Shown: positions 36,459 to 45,996 of the stretch, piece by piece
How the letters are laid out: each line of letters starts with the position of its first letter
Numbering within the stretch: the first letter of the stretch is position 1
Assembly: GCF_042657185.1 (NCBI RefSeq)
Contig: NZ_JBHSNN010000049.1
Source of the DNA: Ureibacillus thermophilus
Lineage (GTDB): Bacteria; Bacillota; Bacilli; Bacillales_A; Planococcaceae
Length of the DNA stretch: 64,000 nt
Reading direction: 5' to 3' (one strand)
The notes under the pieces: generated by a model
The model's database searches: none
Told to the model about the DNA's origin: nothing
Seen by the model: only the letters and a program-made list of their open reading frames with translations
Translations under genes and position numbers: made by a program

Positions 36459-37847
36459 TTAAGCATTTGGATAAATCATTTTTTTCGGGTCTACATATTG
36501 GTCGAATTGTTCTTCTGTTAATAAGCCAAGGGCAAGAGCTGCTTCTTTTAATGTTGTTCCTTCTGCATGGGCTTTTTTCGCAATTTTTGCTGCGTTTTCG
36601 TAGCCGATGTAAGGGTTTAATGCAGTCACAAGCATTAAAGAATTTTCTAAGTTGCGTTTTAACACCTCATGATTTGGTTCAATGCCCACTGCACATTTGT
36701 CATTAAAGGATTTCATTGCATCTGCAAGGAGACGTGCTGATTGCAAGAAGTTATAAATAATGACTGGTTTAAATACGTTTAGTTCAAAGTTACCTTGGCT
36801 GGCTGCAAAGGCGATTGTTGCATCATTTCCTACTACTTGTGTTACCACCATTGTCATGGCTTCAGATTGTGTAGGGTTTACTTTGCCAGGCATAATAGAA
36901 CTTCCAGGTTCATTGGCAGGGATCGTAATTTCCCCAATACCGCTGCGAGGGCCGCTAGCAAGCCATCTTACATCGTTGGCAATTTTCATTAAATCCACTG
37001 CTAATGCTTTTAAGGCACCGTGAGCCGCAACAATTTCATCATGGCTTGTTAAGGCATGGAATTTATTTGGGGAAGAAACGAATTTTTTGCCGGTAAGGTT
37101 GCTGATTTCTTCTGCCACCATGTCGCCGAATTTTGGGTGGGCGTTGATGCCTGTACCAACGGCTGTACCACCGATTGCTAAGCTTTTTAAGTACTCTGTA
37201 TTTTGTTTAATCATTGCTTCAGAGCGCTCAAGCATATAGTGCCAGCCGCTGATTTCTTGTCCAAGTGTTAAAGGCGTTGCATCTTGCAAGTGCGTGCGGC
37301 CGATTTTGATAATATCTTTGAAGGCTTCGGACTTTTCTTTTAATGTATTTTTCAATAGTTCTAATCGAGGAAGTAAATAATCTTCCACCATTTCAACAGC
37401 GGCGATGTGCAATGCTGTTGGGAATGTGTCGTTGGAGCTTTGGCTCATGTTGACATCATCGTTTGGATGAACTTTTTCAGATGAATCTTGTTCTGCTAAT
37501 AGTTGGTTTGCGCGGTGGGCGATTACTTCATTCACATTCATATTGGATTGGGTGCCGCTGCCTGTTTGCCAAACAACAAGCGGGAATTGGTCATCCCATT
37601 TGCCTTCAAGAATTTCATCTGCAGCAGTAATAATGGCATTCGCTTTTGCTTCTGATAATTTATTTAATTTTTTATTGGCAATTGCTGCGGATTTTTTTAA
37701 AATAGCGAAAGCGCGAATAACTTCTTTTGGCATTTTCTCTGTGCCGATTTGGAAGTTTTCTTTGCTGCGTTGTGTTTGTGCCCCCCAAATTTTATCTGCT
37801 GGAACACGCACTTCACCTAGCGTATCTCTTTCAATACGGTATTCCAT
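36459..37847 (-). CDS. fumC: Fumarate hydratase, class II
   Basis: Iron-independent fumarase of 462 residues for the TCA cycle. The superfamily serine loop GSSIMPGKVNPTQ and the HLQDATPLTLGQE motif are intact. AAAGGAG precedes the ATG. About 270 bp of leader separates it from ypsA and contains a perfect Fur box, a promoter and three hairpins, so its expression may be tied to iron status, or the leader may be a separate RNA. Confidence 0.96.
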   Translation of the reverse strand: MEYRIERDTLGEVRVPADKIWGAQTQRSKENFQIGTEKMPKEVIRAFAILKKSAAIANKKLNKLSEAKANAIITAADEILEGKWDDQFPLVVWQTGSGTQSNMNVNEVIAHRANQLLAEQDSSEKVHPNDDVNMSQSSNDTFPTALHIAAVEMVEDYLLPRLELLKNTLKEKSEAFKDIIKIGRTHLQDATPLTLGQEISGWHYMLERSEAMIKQNTEYLKSLAIGGTAVGTGINAHPKFGDMVAEEISNLTGKKFVSSPNKFHALTSHDEIVAAHGALKALAVDLMKIANDVRWLASGPRSGIGEITIPANEPGSSIMPGKVNPTQSEAMTMVVTQVVGNDATIAFAASQGNFELNVFKPVIIYNFLQSARLLADAMKSFNDKCAVGIEPNHEVLKRNLENSLMLVTALNPYIGYENAAKIAKKAHAEGTTLKEAALALGLLTEEQFDQYVDPKKMIYPNA

Positions 37848-37919
37848 TTTGATACAACTCCTTTATGATGAAGTATTGATAAATGTATTTTAACCTAAAA
37901 GATGGATTGATAATAGAAA

Positions 37920-38054
37920 TTTGGCTGCAACACGCCAGTTGCAGCCTAGTTAATGTCTATATATAGGGGGATATAGACATAATTGGAGAAAATAATTAGG
38001 AAAATATTTATCCGAGATTATTTTTTGGGGGGTTCAGCTCGGAATTATCTCTTT
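37920..38054 (-). ncRNA. Candidate Fur-regulated small RNA with C-rich loops
   Basis: Reading leftward from the promoter at 38061-38089, the transcript would fold into three hairpins. H1: TCCGAG/CTCGGA (38043-38038 with 38016-38011), with six C in a 21-nt loop. H2: a perfect 10-bp stem ATGTCTATAT/ATATAGACAT (37980-37971 with 37962-37953), with five C in its 8-nt loop. H3: a perfect 9-bp stem GGCTGCAAC/GTTGCAGCC (37946-37923), followed by AAATTTCTATT, a weak terminator. C-rich loops under Fur control recall FsrA and IsrR. No coding frame is visible. The alternative is a long fumC leader. Confidence 0.5.
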
Positions 38055-38056
38055 AC

Positions 38057-38089
38057 GATAATGATAATCATTATCAATTAAAATGTCAA
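38057..38089 (-). promoter_or_regulatory. Fur box embedded in a sigma-A-type promoter
   Basis: GATAATGATAATCATTATC at 38057-38075 matches the 19-bp Fur consensus at every position. On the reverse strand TTGACA (38089-38084) and TATCAT (38066-38061) are 17 bp apart, so the Fur site covers the -10 and spacer. Iron-replete Fur should shut this promoter. Confidence 0.85.
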
Positions 38090-38117
38090 CAAGAAAATTT
38101 CAATAATTTTATAAACA

Positions 38118-38672
38118 TTACCATTCAGACCTCATGATTTCTTCCGCAATGGTTTGTAAATCGTAAGAAGTGATTGTAAAAAGTTCATATTCGTTTCGTT
38201 CCATATATTTCTCCACAAGCCGCTTTAAATATTTTGGAGATCCTTCATGTTCCTCATCATAGACAAGGAGGAGGGCATCGGTATTTTGGATAATGAATTT
38301 GTCCTTTTCAACAAATTGCCAAGGAGCTTCATAAGGTCTTTTTGTTACGCTTGTCACGAAATCGGCTTTACTCAGAATATAGGCATATTTTTCCTGCTTT
38401 TCTTCATTCCAGTTTTTTTCCATATCCAAAAATGGGGTAATAACGGAGTATTTGAATTGTGGAAATTCTTCTTTTAGCCCAATCACAACTTCGGCAGTCC
38501 ATGTTTCAACTCCGGGTTGTCCGCTGATAATGACCCATTCCAATCCTTCATGGATTAATCTTCTTAATTCATTCTCTAAAGCTTTTTTAATGATTTGGAT
38601 ACCCGGATGTTTTGCATGAAATATCCCCAGTTCATGGGATTTGTAACCTGATACGTATAGCGATTGAATCAT
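38118..38672 (-). CDS. ypsA: SLOG-family protein YpsA
   Basis: DUF1273/YpsA family member of about 184 residues. Typical features are SLYVSGYKSHELGIF, IISGQPGVETWTAEV (nucleotide-binding SLOG loop) and RPYEAPWQF near residue 120. In Firmicutes YpsA has been linked to cell-division control and oxidative stress. GAGGG lies before two possible ATG codons; the second (38672) has better spacing than 38678. It reads toward the Fur-controlled promoter but ends before it. Confidence 0.85.
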   Translation of the reverse strand: MIQSLYVSGYKSHELGIFHAKHPGIQIIKKALENELRRLIHEGLEWVIISGQPGVETWTAEVVIGLKEEFPQFKYSVITPFLDMEKNWNEEKQEKYAYILSKADFVTSVTKRPYEAPWQFVEKDKFIIQNTDALLLVYDEEHEGSPKYLKRLVEKYMERNEYELFTITSYDLQTIAEEIMRSEW

Positions 38673-38867
38673 CTTCATCCCTCACTTATGTATTTATACT
38701 ATAGCTAAATATTGTTTGCTCTTCAAAGAACAGCTCATATAGATGAGGAAGGGCATGAACGTTTGTCAGTGACTGGGGATTTGCGGATGTATCCCCACCT
38801 TTTGCTGTATTTTCCAATAGATGACAATTAGCCGATTTGAGGCATTTCCCCACTTTAAAAACAAAAA

Positions 38868-39046
38868 GAGGTTGGACAAATCTAAAAAAACATCATTTTC
38901 TCCTTGGAGAAAATGATGTTTTTTTGATATGTTATTAAAATTGATTTCCGTTCCGGGGACGCTTTCCGCGGGCCCGGTACGGAAATCAATTTTTTATCAA
39001 CACTCTTTCAATTGCCCCTTTCATTTTTTGTTTATGTCCCAGCCTC
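38868..39046 (-). repeat. Dispersed repeat family A, copy 3 (deleted form)
   Basis: Inverted, shorter copy of about 179 bp. It runs on the reverse strand from GAGGCTGGGACATAAAC to TGTCCAACCTC. The middle ~120 bp of the long copies are missing, and a TTGATTTCCGT/ACGGAAATCAA palindrome remains. Its first base is the G of the rocD stop codon TAG. The strip between 38673 and 38867 holds nothing else that I can identify. Confidence 0.8.
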
Positions 39047-40284
39047 TATTGTAGAGGATTATTAGAGTATTTTCCTAATGCCTTCCCGGTGTACTCTAGG
39101 ACTTCTTTAATCCGTTCCAGTGCCCAATCAATCTGTTCTTTTGTAATGATTAATGGGGGAGCAAAGCGAATTACATATTCATGAGTTTCTTTACATAACA
39201 GTCCTTTTTCCATTAATTGTTCACAATATTTCCGGGCTGCTTCTTTCAGTTCCACACCGATAAGCAATCCTTTTCCTCGCACTTCTTTAATGACAGGGGA
39301 ATTGATTTTTTGCAGTTCCCCTTTGAAGTATTCGCCTAGTTCCAGTGAACGTTCTGCTAATTTTTCCTCTTCAATGACATCGAGGCTAGCGATGGACACG
39401 GCGCATGCGAGAGGGTTGCCTCCAAAGGTAGAACCATGGGAACCTGGATTTAAAACCCCTAAAATATCGCTGTTAGCCACAACAGCTGAAATAGGGATGA
39501 CACCTCCGCCAAGCGCTTTTCCGAGAATGTAAACATCCGGCACAACATCTTCCCATTCACAGGCAAACATTTTTCCAGTGCGGCCGAGGCCTGTTTGAAT
39601 TTCATCCGCAATCAACAATACATTTTGCTCTTTGCAAACTTGCTGAGCCGCTTTTAAAAAACCTTCAGGCGGCACGATAATCCCAGCTTCTCCTTGAATC
39701 GGTTCAACAATAAAAGCTGCCGTGTTTGGCGTAATAGCTTGTTTAAGGGCTTCAATATCGCCGTATGGAATTAGTTTGATGCCTGGAATTAATGGTCCGA
39801 AACCGCGCTGATATTCCTTCTCTGATGAAAGCGAAACCGGAAGCAATGTACGTCCGTGGAAATTACCAATGCAGCCGATAATTTCAGCTTTATCTTCTTC
39901 TACCCCTTTTACATCATAAGCCCATCGACGAGCAACTTTAATGGCTGATTCCACAGCTTCAGCACCGGTATTCATCGGTAACACCATATTTTTCCCTGTA
40001 ATTTTGCAGAGTTTTTCGTACCATGGACCCAGCTGGTCGTTGTGAAAGGCCCGGGAAGTTAAAGTCACCCGATCTGCTTGCTCTTTTAAAGCTTGAATAA
40101 TTTTTGGATGACGGTGCCCTTGATTGAGAGCAGAGTAAGCAGAAAGCATATCCATATATTGATTTCCTTCAGGATCCTTCACCCATACGCCTTCCGCTTC
40201 ACTAATGACAACCGGCAGCGGCTTATAATTGTTGGCACCATACTTATCAGTCATTTCAATGATTTCTTTTGATGTTTTTCCCAT
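39046..40284 (-). CDS. rocD: Ornithine aminotransferase
   Basis: Class III PLP aminotransferase of 412 residues that converts ornithine and 2-oxoglutarate to glutamate semialdehyde and glutamate in arginine breakdown. PLP lysine in YILGKALGGGVIPISA; IADEIQTGLGRTGK binds the cofactor. The NTGAEAVESAIKVARRW block is typical of RocD. AAAGGGGG precedes ATG. The stop codon TAG merges into a family A repeat. There are no other roc genes in the window. Confidence 0.92.
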   Translation of the reverse strand: MGKTSKEIIEMTDKYGANNYKPLPVVISEAEGVWVKDPEGNQYMDMLSAYSALNQGHRHPKIIQALKEQADRVTLTSRAFHNDQLGPWYEKLCKITGKNMVLPMNTGAEAVESAIKVARRWAYDVKGVEEDKAEIIGCIGNFHGRTLLPVSLSSEKEYQRGFGPLIPGIKLIPYGDIEALKQAITPNTAAFIVEPIQGEAGIIVPPEGFLKAAQQVCKEQNVLLIADEIQTGLGRTGKMFACEWEDVVPDVYILGKALGGGVIPISAVVANSDILGVLNPGSHGSTFGGNPLACAVSIASLDVIEEEKLAERSLELGEYFKGELQKINSPVIKEVRGKGLLIGVELKEAARKYCEQLMEKGLLCKETHEYVIRFAPPLIITKEQIDWALERIKEVLEYTGKALGKYSNNPLQ

Positions 40285-40385
40285 ATAAATCCCCCTTTAT
40301 GAGTGTACTGAAGCGCGAGAATGTAAATTCTTTTGTTTTATTAGCTTCTAAATTCATTATATATGATGGATGATATTTAAAAATA

Positions 40386-40952
40386 TTATTTATGATTGAA
40401 GATGCGCTGTTCTGCACCCCGCAGCTGGTCTTGAACAAACAAATCGATCATATTAACTAATTCTTCAGGTGATTGTTCTAATTCTCCATTCAGCCAGCTT
40501 TCCACAATGGCTCCGAGGGATAAAGTAAAAAAATGGGATAAAAAGGATACATATTCTTTCTGCGCTTGAAGTTTTATACCAAATTCATAAACTACACGAT
40601 AAATAATATCATGAATATCTGAATAGAAAAATCGTTTAATATGTTCTCTTCCCAATGATTGAAGGGCGCATAAACAAATGTCGCGGTTTTCATCTAAGTA
40701 ATGGAAAAGCTGCAGCAACCCTTCCTGCCAAACCTTTGCACTCTCATGAACATCAATCAGGACAAGAGCTTCTTGTTGGAAAGTCCATTTCAATAAATCA
40801 TAAATATCTTCAAAGTGGTAATAAAAGGTTTGTCTATTGAGACCTGCTAATTCTGTAATTTCTCGAATGGAAATTTGTTCAACAGGCTTTTTCTTCATCA
40901 ATTCTTTTAATGAGCTGGAAAGAAGTTTTTTCGTTTCATGGTTATTTTTCAT
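40386..40952 (-). CDS. TetR-family regulator
   Basis: About 188 residues. N-terminal TetR HTH with ISIREITELAGLNRQTFYYHF (helix-turn-helix, residues 30-50), shown here as ISIREITELAG and LNRQTFYYHF. The C-terminal ligand domain resembles the DhaS-like group. Divergent from the MMPL exporter at 41084, which it most likely represses. I prefer ATG 40952, 12 bp after GGAGG; an ATG at 40964 abuts the ribosome site. AAATAGC/GCTATTT arms about 23 bp apart lie between the two genes and could mark the operator. Confidence 0.85.
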   Translation of the reverse strand: MKNNHETKKLLSSSLKELMKKKPVEQISIREITELAGLNRQTFYYHFEDIYDLLKWTFQQEALVLIDVHESAKVWQEGLLQLFHYLDENRDICLCALQSLGREHIKRFFYSDIHDIIYRVVYEFGIKLQAQKEYVSFLSHFFTLSLGAIVESWLNGELEQSPEELVNMIDLFVQDQLRGAEQRIFNHK

Positions 40953-41083
40953 GGAAGTGTCCATCCTCCGCAAATGAGTATTTAAACAAATAGCGATGTT
41001 TTGTCTATGTTCGATTTTGCTATTTCATGCTAGTTTATTATTAGATTTTTAAAAAAATTCTTTTAAGAAAGGAGTTTGATAAT

Positions 41084-44000
41084 TTGAGAGGAAGGGATTG
41101 GCTCAATGTTCGCACCGCATCTTTTATTTTTTGGCTCGTTCTTTCCATCATCATGATTATAACGATGCCAAATTTAGATATATTGGTTCGGGAAAAAGGG
41201 CAAATCCAAATGCCCAGCTATGTTCAAAGCGCCATCGCTGAGCGGCTGCAGACAGAGATGCAGGCAGACGGCAAGGAAAACTATCAATTTATAGCCGTTT
41301 TTCATAGTAAAGAAAAAATGACAGATGAGCAGAAAAATGAAATTGATGAATTGATTCAGGTTTATCGGGAAAAGCAGGATGAACTTGGTATTACTAATAT
41401 TTTAGCCTATAACGAAAGCGAAGAAACGGAAAAACAATTAGTTTCAAAAGATGGCACGACGATTTTAATGCAAATAGCAGTAGAAAAGGATATGAGAACC
41501 GTTGAAGAAGTCGCGCAGCAATTGCGAAAACTGGCTGACACGAAAACGGTGGATACTTATTTTACAGGTACGGATATTGTACTGGATGATTTTGCAAAGT
41601 CCTCTCAAGAGGGGATTAAAAAGACGGAAATCATTGCGGTTGTCTTTATTTTAATTGTATTAGTTCTTGTGTTCCGTTCGCCGATTGTTCCTTTAATTTC
41701 GCTTATTACTGTTGGGGTTTCCTATATCGTTTCCCTTGGCATCGTCGCCCAGTTGGTAGAACACTTGGATTATCCATTTTCAAACTTTACGCAAGTGTTT
41801 ATTGTGGTAGTTTTATTTGGTATTGGTACAGATTATAATATTCTTCTTTACAATCGGTTCAAAGAAGAAGTCAGCAAAGGCGGCCATATTTTAAAAGCGA
41901 TCACGGAAACGTACCGCACTGCTGGGAAAACGGTCATCTACAGCGGCATGGCAGTGTTTATCGGGTTTATGGCGTTGTATTTAGCTGACTTTAAATTATA
42001 CCAAGCCACGTCTGCAGTGGCCATTGGGGTTGCAGTGCTGCTATTAGTACTGATTACGTTAAATCCTTTCTTCATGGCAGTTCTTGGTTATAAAATGTTT
42101 TGGCCTGCTCAACAGGTAAAAGGTCATCAAGAGAATAAATTATGGAAGGTTCTATCGAAATTTTCCTTGTATCGACCGCTTTCCGCCCTTGCGATTATTG
42201 CGGTTATTTGCATACCTTTTATTATTTCCAATTCCGGCGAGTTAAACTATAACGATTTAGTGGAAATGAATGATAAATATGAATCAAAACAAGCGATTAA
42301 TGTGATTGAAGAGCATTTCCCAGCAGGTTTTTCAGCACCGACATACTTAATGATTCAATCGGAGGAATCCTTAGCAACCCAAAAAGCTTTGCAAGATTTG
42401 GATAAGTTGACGGAGGCTATCTCAAAAGTGAAGGGCGTATCGGAAGTTTATTCTGTTACTCGTCCTGCAGGCGAAAAAATTAAGGAATTATACGTGCAAG
42501 ACCAAGTGAATACATTAACAGAAGGGCTTGGAAGTGCTGAAGAAGGAGTAACTCAAATACACGAAGGATTATCTGAAGCAGACAAAGAAGTAGGAAAAGT
42601 GGATGGCAGCAAATTTGACAGTATACAACAGCTGATTGACGGCACAAAAGAAATGGAACAGGGCGTCGGCCAATTAAATAATGCCTTAAGCCAGTTGTCT
42701 CAAGGATTTAAAAATGGGGCAGAAGGGGCGGAAGAAATCAGCAATGGTTTATCCGCTTTAAAGGAAAATATTCAAACACTGCGTCAAGGGGCAACGATTC
42801 TCCAAAATAGTTATGGAGAGTTGGAGAATGGATTCAGCTCCTTTAGTGATTTCTTTGCAACCATTTCAAGCGCCGTTGAACAAATGTATAACAGTTATTC
42901 GGCCATTGAACAATCGTTGAAAGCGGCGATGGCAAAAAATCCTGAATTGAATGGAGAGGAATTAACGCAAGCTCTTCATATAGCGGAACAAGGAAAAGCG
43001 CAGACAGAAGTTTTATTAGGACAGCTAAAGTCCATCACGCCAAAATATAATGAGGTATTGAAATCCTTCCAAGCTGCCAATGCTTCCATGGCGCAAATTA
43101 CTGGCGGCTTAGAGAAAATGGAACAGGGGGTAGCGCAGCTTCAATCTGGGGCTTCAACTCTTGCTAATGGATTGCAGAGTGGGGCAGAAGGGACTGCTAC
43201 AATTCTTGATAATACCAACCGATTGCAGTCCGGATTGAAGGCGGTAAATGAAGGGCAGCTGCAATTGCAGCAAGGATTGGCAACATTGCAGGATAAAATG
43301 GGCGAACTGCAATCTGGCTTATCACAAAGTACAGAAGGCTTATCGCAAATTAAAGAGGGACTTGTAGAAGCGCAAGATTATTTAACAGAATTGACATCTA
43401 CATCCGATGAAGTCTTTTATATTCCTCAAGAAGTGCTGGATGGGGAAGAATTTAAAGAAAGTTTAGATATGTATATGTCAGAAGATCGCAAAATAGCGAA
43501 AATCAATATTATTTTAGATGTTAATCCGTACTCACAAGAAGCGATGTCCATCATTGAAAAAATCGATGAACAAGTAAAAGGAACGGTAAAAGGTTTAAGC
43601 TTTAGTGATGCACAAGTAGCATTGGGAGGAAAATCTGCGCAAAACGTGGATTTGCGAAATGTATCATCCGGTGACTTTGCAAGAACCATTTCTATTATGC
43701 TGGCTGGTATTGCCATAGTTCTATTAATCATTACAAAATCTTTCTGGCAAACATTGTTAATCATGGCATCCCTTATTATTGCTTATTTCACAGCTTTAGG
43801 AGCATCCGAAATCATCAGTGAATATACAATTAATCAAAGTATGTTCGGTTGGAATGTGCCATTCTTCAGCTTCATTATGATCATCACTCTTGGTGTAGAC
43901 TATAGCATTTTCCTCATGATGCGATACTTAGAAAATATAGATCAAGGGTATGAAGCCATCATTGATGCGGAAAAGCAAATTGGAGGAGTTGTCCTATCTG

Positions 44001-44188
44001 CTGCCTTAATTTTAGGCGGCACATTTGCGGCGCTGTTGCCATCAGGAATTGTTTCATTAATTCAAATAGCGGTAATTGTAGTAGTTGGTTTAGTCATGTT
44101 AAGTTTAGTGATGCTTCCATCATTTATGCCGGCTGTAATGGGGTTAACCCATAAAGCGAAGACAATCGCTACAAGGAAAAAAGAATAA
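41084..44188 (+). CDS. MMPL/RND-family exporter (YdgH-like)
   Basis: The protein has 1034 residues. Two MMPL halves each have an external domain and a bundle of six helices: the first around residues 170-345, the second around 860-1030. Between them lies a long extracellular segment (about 470-760) rich in heptad-like repeats such as LQSGLKAVNEGQLQLQQGLA, split as LQSGLKAVNEG and LQLQQGLA, so a coiled coil is expected. The family exports lipids, drugs or surface polymers using proton force. TTG start at 41084, behind GAAAGGAG. Probably controlled by the divergent TetR. Confidence 0.9.
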   Translation: MRGRDWLNVRTASFIFWLVLSIIMIITMPNLDILVREKGQIQMPSYVQSAIAERLQTEMQADGKENYQFIAVFHSKEKMTDEQKNEIDELIQVYREKQDELGITNILAYNESEETEKQLVSKDGTTILMQIAVEKDMRTVEEVAQQLRKLADTKTVDTYFTGTDIVLDDFAKSSQEGIKKTEIIAVVFILIVLVLVFRSPIVPLISLITVGVSYIVSLGIVAQLVEHLDYPFSNFTQVFIVVVLFGIGTDYNILLYNRFKEEVSKGGHILKAITETYRTAGKTVIYSGMAVFIGFMALYLADFKLYQATSAVAIGVAVLLLVLITLNPFFMAVLGYKMFWPAQQVKGHQENKLWKVLSKFSLYRPLSALAIIAVICIPFIISNSGELNYNDLVEMNDKYESKQAINVIEEHFPAGFSAPTYLMIQSEESLATQKALQDLDKLTEAISKVKGVSEVYSVTRPAGEKIKELYVQDQVNTLTEGLGSAEEGVTQIHEGLSEADKEVGKVDGSKFDSIQQLIDGTKEMEQGVGQLNNALSQLSQGFKNGAEGAEEISNGLSALKENIQTLRQGATILQNSYGELENGFSSFSDFFATISSAVEQMYNSYSAIEQSLKAAMAKNPELNGEELTQALHIAEQGKAQTEVLLGQLKSITPKYNEVLKSFQAANASMAQITGGLEKMEQGVAQLQSGASTLANGLQSGAEGTATILDNTNRLQSGLKAVNEGQLQLQQGLATLQDKMGELQSGLSQSTEGLSQIKEGLVEAQDYLTELTSTSDEVFYIPQEVLDGEEFKESLDMYMSEDRKIAKINIILDVNPYSQEAMSIIEKIDEQVKGTVKGLSFSDAQVALGGKSAQNVDLRNVSSGDFARTISIMLAGIAIVLLIITKSFWQTLLIMASLIIAYFTALGASEIISEYTINQSMFGWNVPFFSFIMIITLGVDYSIFLMMRYLENIDQGYEAIIDAEKQIGGVVLSAALILGGTFAALLPSGIVSLIQIAVIVVVGLVMLSLVMLPSFMPAVMGLTHKAKTIATRKKE

Positions 44189-44195
44189 TAAAATA

Positions 44196-44237
44196 AAAGG
44201 TGATTCAGTTCAGCCTTTGAATCTGAATCACCTTTTT
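44196..44237. terminator. Shared convergent terminator
   Basis: AAAGGTGATTCAG/CTGAATCACCTTT hairpin with T-run and A-run, between the MMPL and MFS genes. Confidence 0.9.
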
Positions 44238-45406
44238 TATAGGGTTGATGGGTTAGGTTCTTTCCAAAACATTGCAATGGCAATGCAGAAAATTAACATA
44301 ATCGTTGCGAAATAGAAAGGGAAATTTAGATTGATATCAAACAAAATGCCTCCGATAATAGGTCCAAAAATATTTCCGATGCTTGTAAACATGGAGTTCA
44401 TGCCGCCGACGAATCCTTGTTCATTTCCAGCAATTTTTGAAAGGTAAGATGTAATCCCGGGGCGAACTAAATCAAATCCAATGAATACGATGCAGCATAT
44501 CAACAAAATGGACCAATAAGAACTTACAATGGTCATCACGAAAACTAATAGAGCAGAAAAGATTAAGCTTAAACGGACAACCATAATTTCGCCCAATCGT
44601 TTCGTAAGCCGATCAAACAACAAGATTTGTGCTATTGCTCCAACCGTTCCGCTGCCTGTAATGATAATGGCAATATCCCGCGGTGTAAATCCGAATTTAT
44701 GATCGATAAATAAGCTGAACAACGATTCAAAAGAAGTCAAACTAAAAGTCGAAAGGAAAATAATAACGAAAGAAATGAAATACATCGGCATGAAAATTCG
44801 TTTCCAGCCGATTTTTTGTCCTTTCTTGCTATCCGGTTGTTCCATGCGTTCCGGTTCTTTCAATAGGAAGATGGAGGCAATGGCTACGATTGCGCCTAAA
44901 ATGCTTGCTGCAAAAAAGGGCACACGAATTCCAAATTCCGCTAAAAATCCGCCAATCCCCGGTCCTACAATAAATCCGGTGTTAATTGCTGCGGACATAT
45001 ATCCAAGGGCTTTTGGACGCTCGTTTTCTGATGTAATGTCGGCAATGAATGCCGTAATGGCAGGCATGATGCAAGCGCCGCTAACTCCCCCTAAAATTCT
45101 TGAAAGAAAAAGCATTTCAAGGCTTTTCCCAATCCCAAATAAAAGCTCTGAAAAACTATATAAAAAAAGACCGATAATAATCATGATTTTCCGTCCATAC
45201 TTATCGGTCCATTTTCCTGTGAAAGGGGAAGCAATCAGCTGCGCCAAAGCAAAGGTGGCAACCATGTTCCCTGCGATTGTCCCGCTTATAGATAATTCAT
45301 TCATTAATGAAGGCAAGACAGGAATGACTAAACTAATGCCTACAAAAATGATGAATATATTGCTGAGGAGTAATGCCAAAGAGAGTTTTTGTGATTTAGA
45401 TTTCAT
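44237..45406 (-). CDS. MFS drug-efflux transporter
   Basis: DHA1-type transporter of 389 residues with 12 helices. Motif A is seen as GKWTDKYGRKIMIIIG, and motif C-like glycine/proline text as GFIVGPGIGGFLAEFG. Relatives export quinolones, dyes or tetracyclines (NorA/Bmr/TetA group). AAAGGAG precedes the ATG. No regulator gene adjoins it. Confidence 0.87.
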   Translation of the reverse strand: MKSKSQKLSLALLLSNIFIIFVGISLVIPVLPSLMNELSISGTIAGNMVATFALAQLIASPFTGKWTDKYGRKIMIIIGLFLYSFSELLFGIGKSLEMLFLSRILGGVSGACIMPAITAFIADITSENERPKALGYMSAAINTGFIVGPGIGGFLAEFGIRVPFFAASILGAIVAIASIFLLKEPERMEQPDSKKGQKIGWKRIFMPMYFISFVIIFLSTFSLTSFESLFSLFIDHKFGFTPRDIAIIITGSGTVGAIAQILLFDRLTKRLGEIMVVRLSLIFSALLVFVMTIVSSYWSILLICCIVFIGFDLVRPGITSYLSKIAGNEQGFVGGMNSMFTSIGNIFGPIIGGILFDINLNFPFYFATIMLIFCIAIAMFWKEPNPSTL

Positions 45407-45526
45407 AAAAATCTCCTTTAAGAGAAATTGTTTAATTTTTGTAGAATAAAAAAGACGGTATGTCGAAAAGGTCTATTCCTATTTAACCCCTAAGGCAGGG
45501 AGTCCGTCAAGAAATAGAAATCTAAT

Positions 45527-45552
45527 AAAAAAAGGATGGTGATAAACCATCC
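45527..45552 (-). terminator. Orphan reverse-strand terminator
   Basis: GGATGGT/ACCATCC stem followed on the reverse strand by seven T. No intact reverse-strand gene ends here, which supports decay of whatever lay upstream. Confidence 0.65.
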
Positions 45553-45676
45553 TCAAGAGATAATGGAATATGCGGAAGAAAATTTCATACGGACCACTCG
45601 TCGTCCAAAGGATGCATACTTAATGGGAGTGCGATTTCGGAGAGACCTACAACGCGCAATGGAGGAACAACGTTGA
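45536..45676 (+). CDS. Short open frame, possible gene fragment
   Basis: 46 residues containing EYAEENFIRTTRRPKDAYLM, a natural-looking sequence rich in charged residues. There is no good ribosome site (the A/G stretch abuts the ATG) and its 5' end overlaps the orphan terminator. More likely the tail of a lost protein than a gene. Not recognised. Confidence 0.25.
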   Translation: MVINHPQEIMEYAEENFIRTTRRPKDAYLMGVRFRRDLQRAMEEQR

Positions 45677-45967
45677 ATGATATCTACCATCAAGCCAACC
45701 TAAAAAAGCATTCCAATCAAGGATACACTTGCCGTCCAAACCATTTCCATTGTGAAGGAATCTAGATTCCGTTTCTATGAAGCCAATACAGGTTCTTTTC
45801 TGGAGAGGATTAGAAGGCTGTATTTGCGCATATTCACAATGTAAGAAATGGGTATCCTTGACTATAGATTTATTCAATGTTTACACCCGTGAAACCATCT
45901 CATCAATTTATATTAAAATCCATCACCTCCTTTTGTTTATATCCTATTCATTTAATAGTTTTAAACA

Positions 45968-45996
45968 TTGGACAGTTAGCTGAATTTTTTTATAAT
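45968..45996 (+). promoter_or_regulatory. Sigma-A-type promoter upstream of menC
   Basis: TTGGAC (45968-45973) and TATAAT (45991-45996) are 17 bp apart. Transcription should begin near 46003, about 195 bp before the MenC/NSAR start codon. Confidence 0.65.

Noticed and set aside
40953..41083. AAATAGC/GCTATTT arms between tetR and the MMPL gene as operator
   Set aside because: The arms are 23 bp apart, too far for a usual TetR operator; mentioned with the regulator only.
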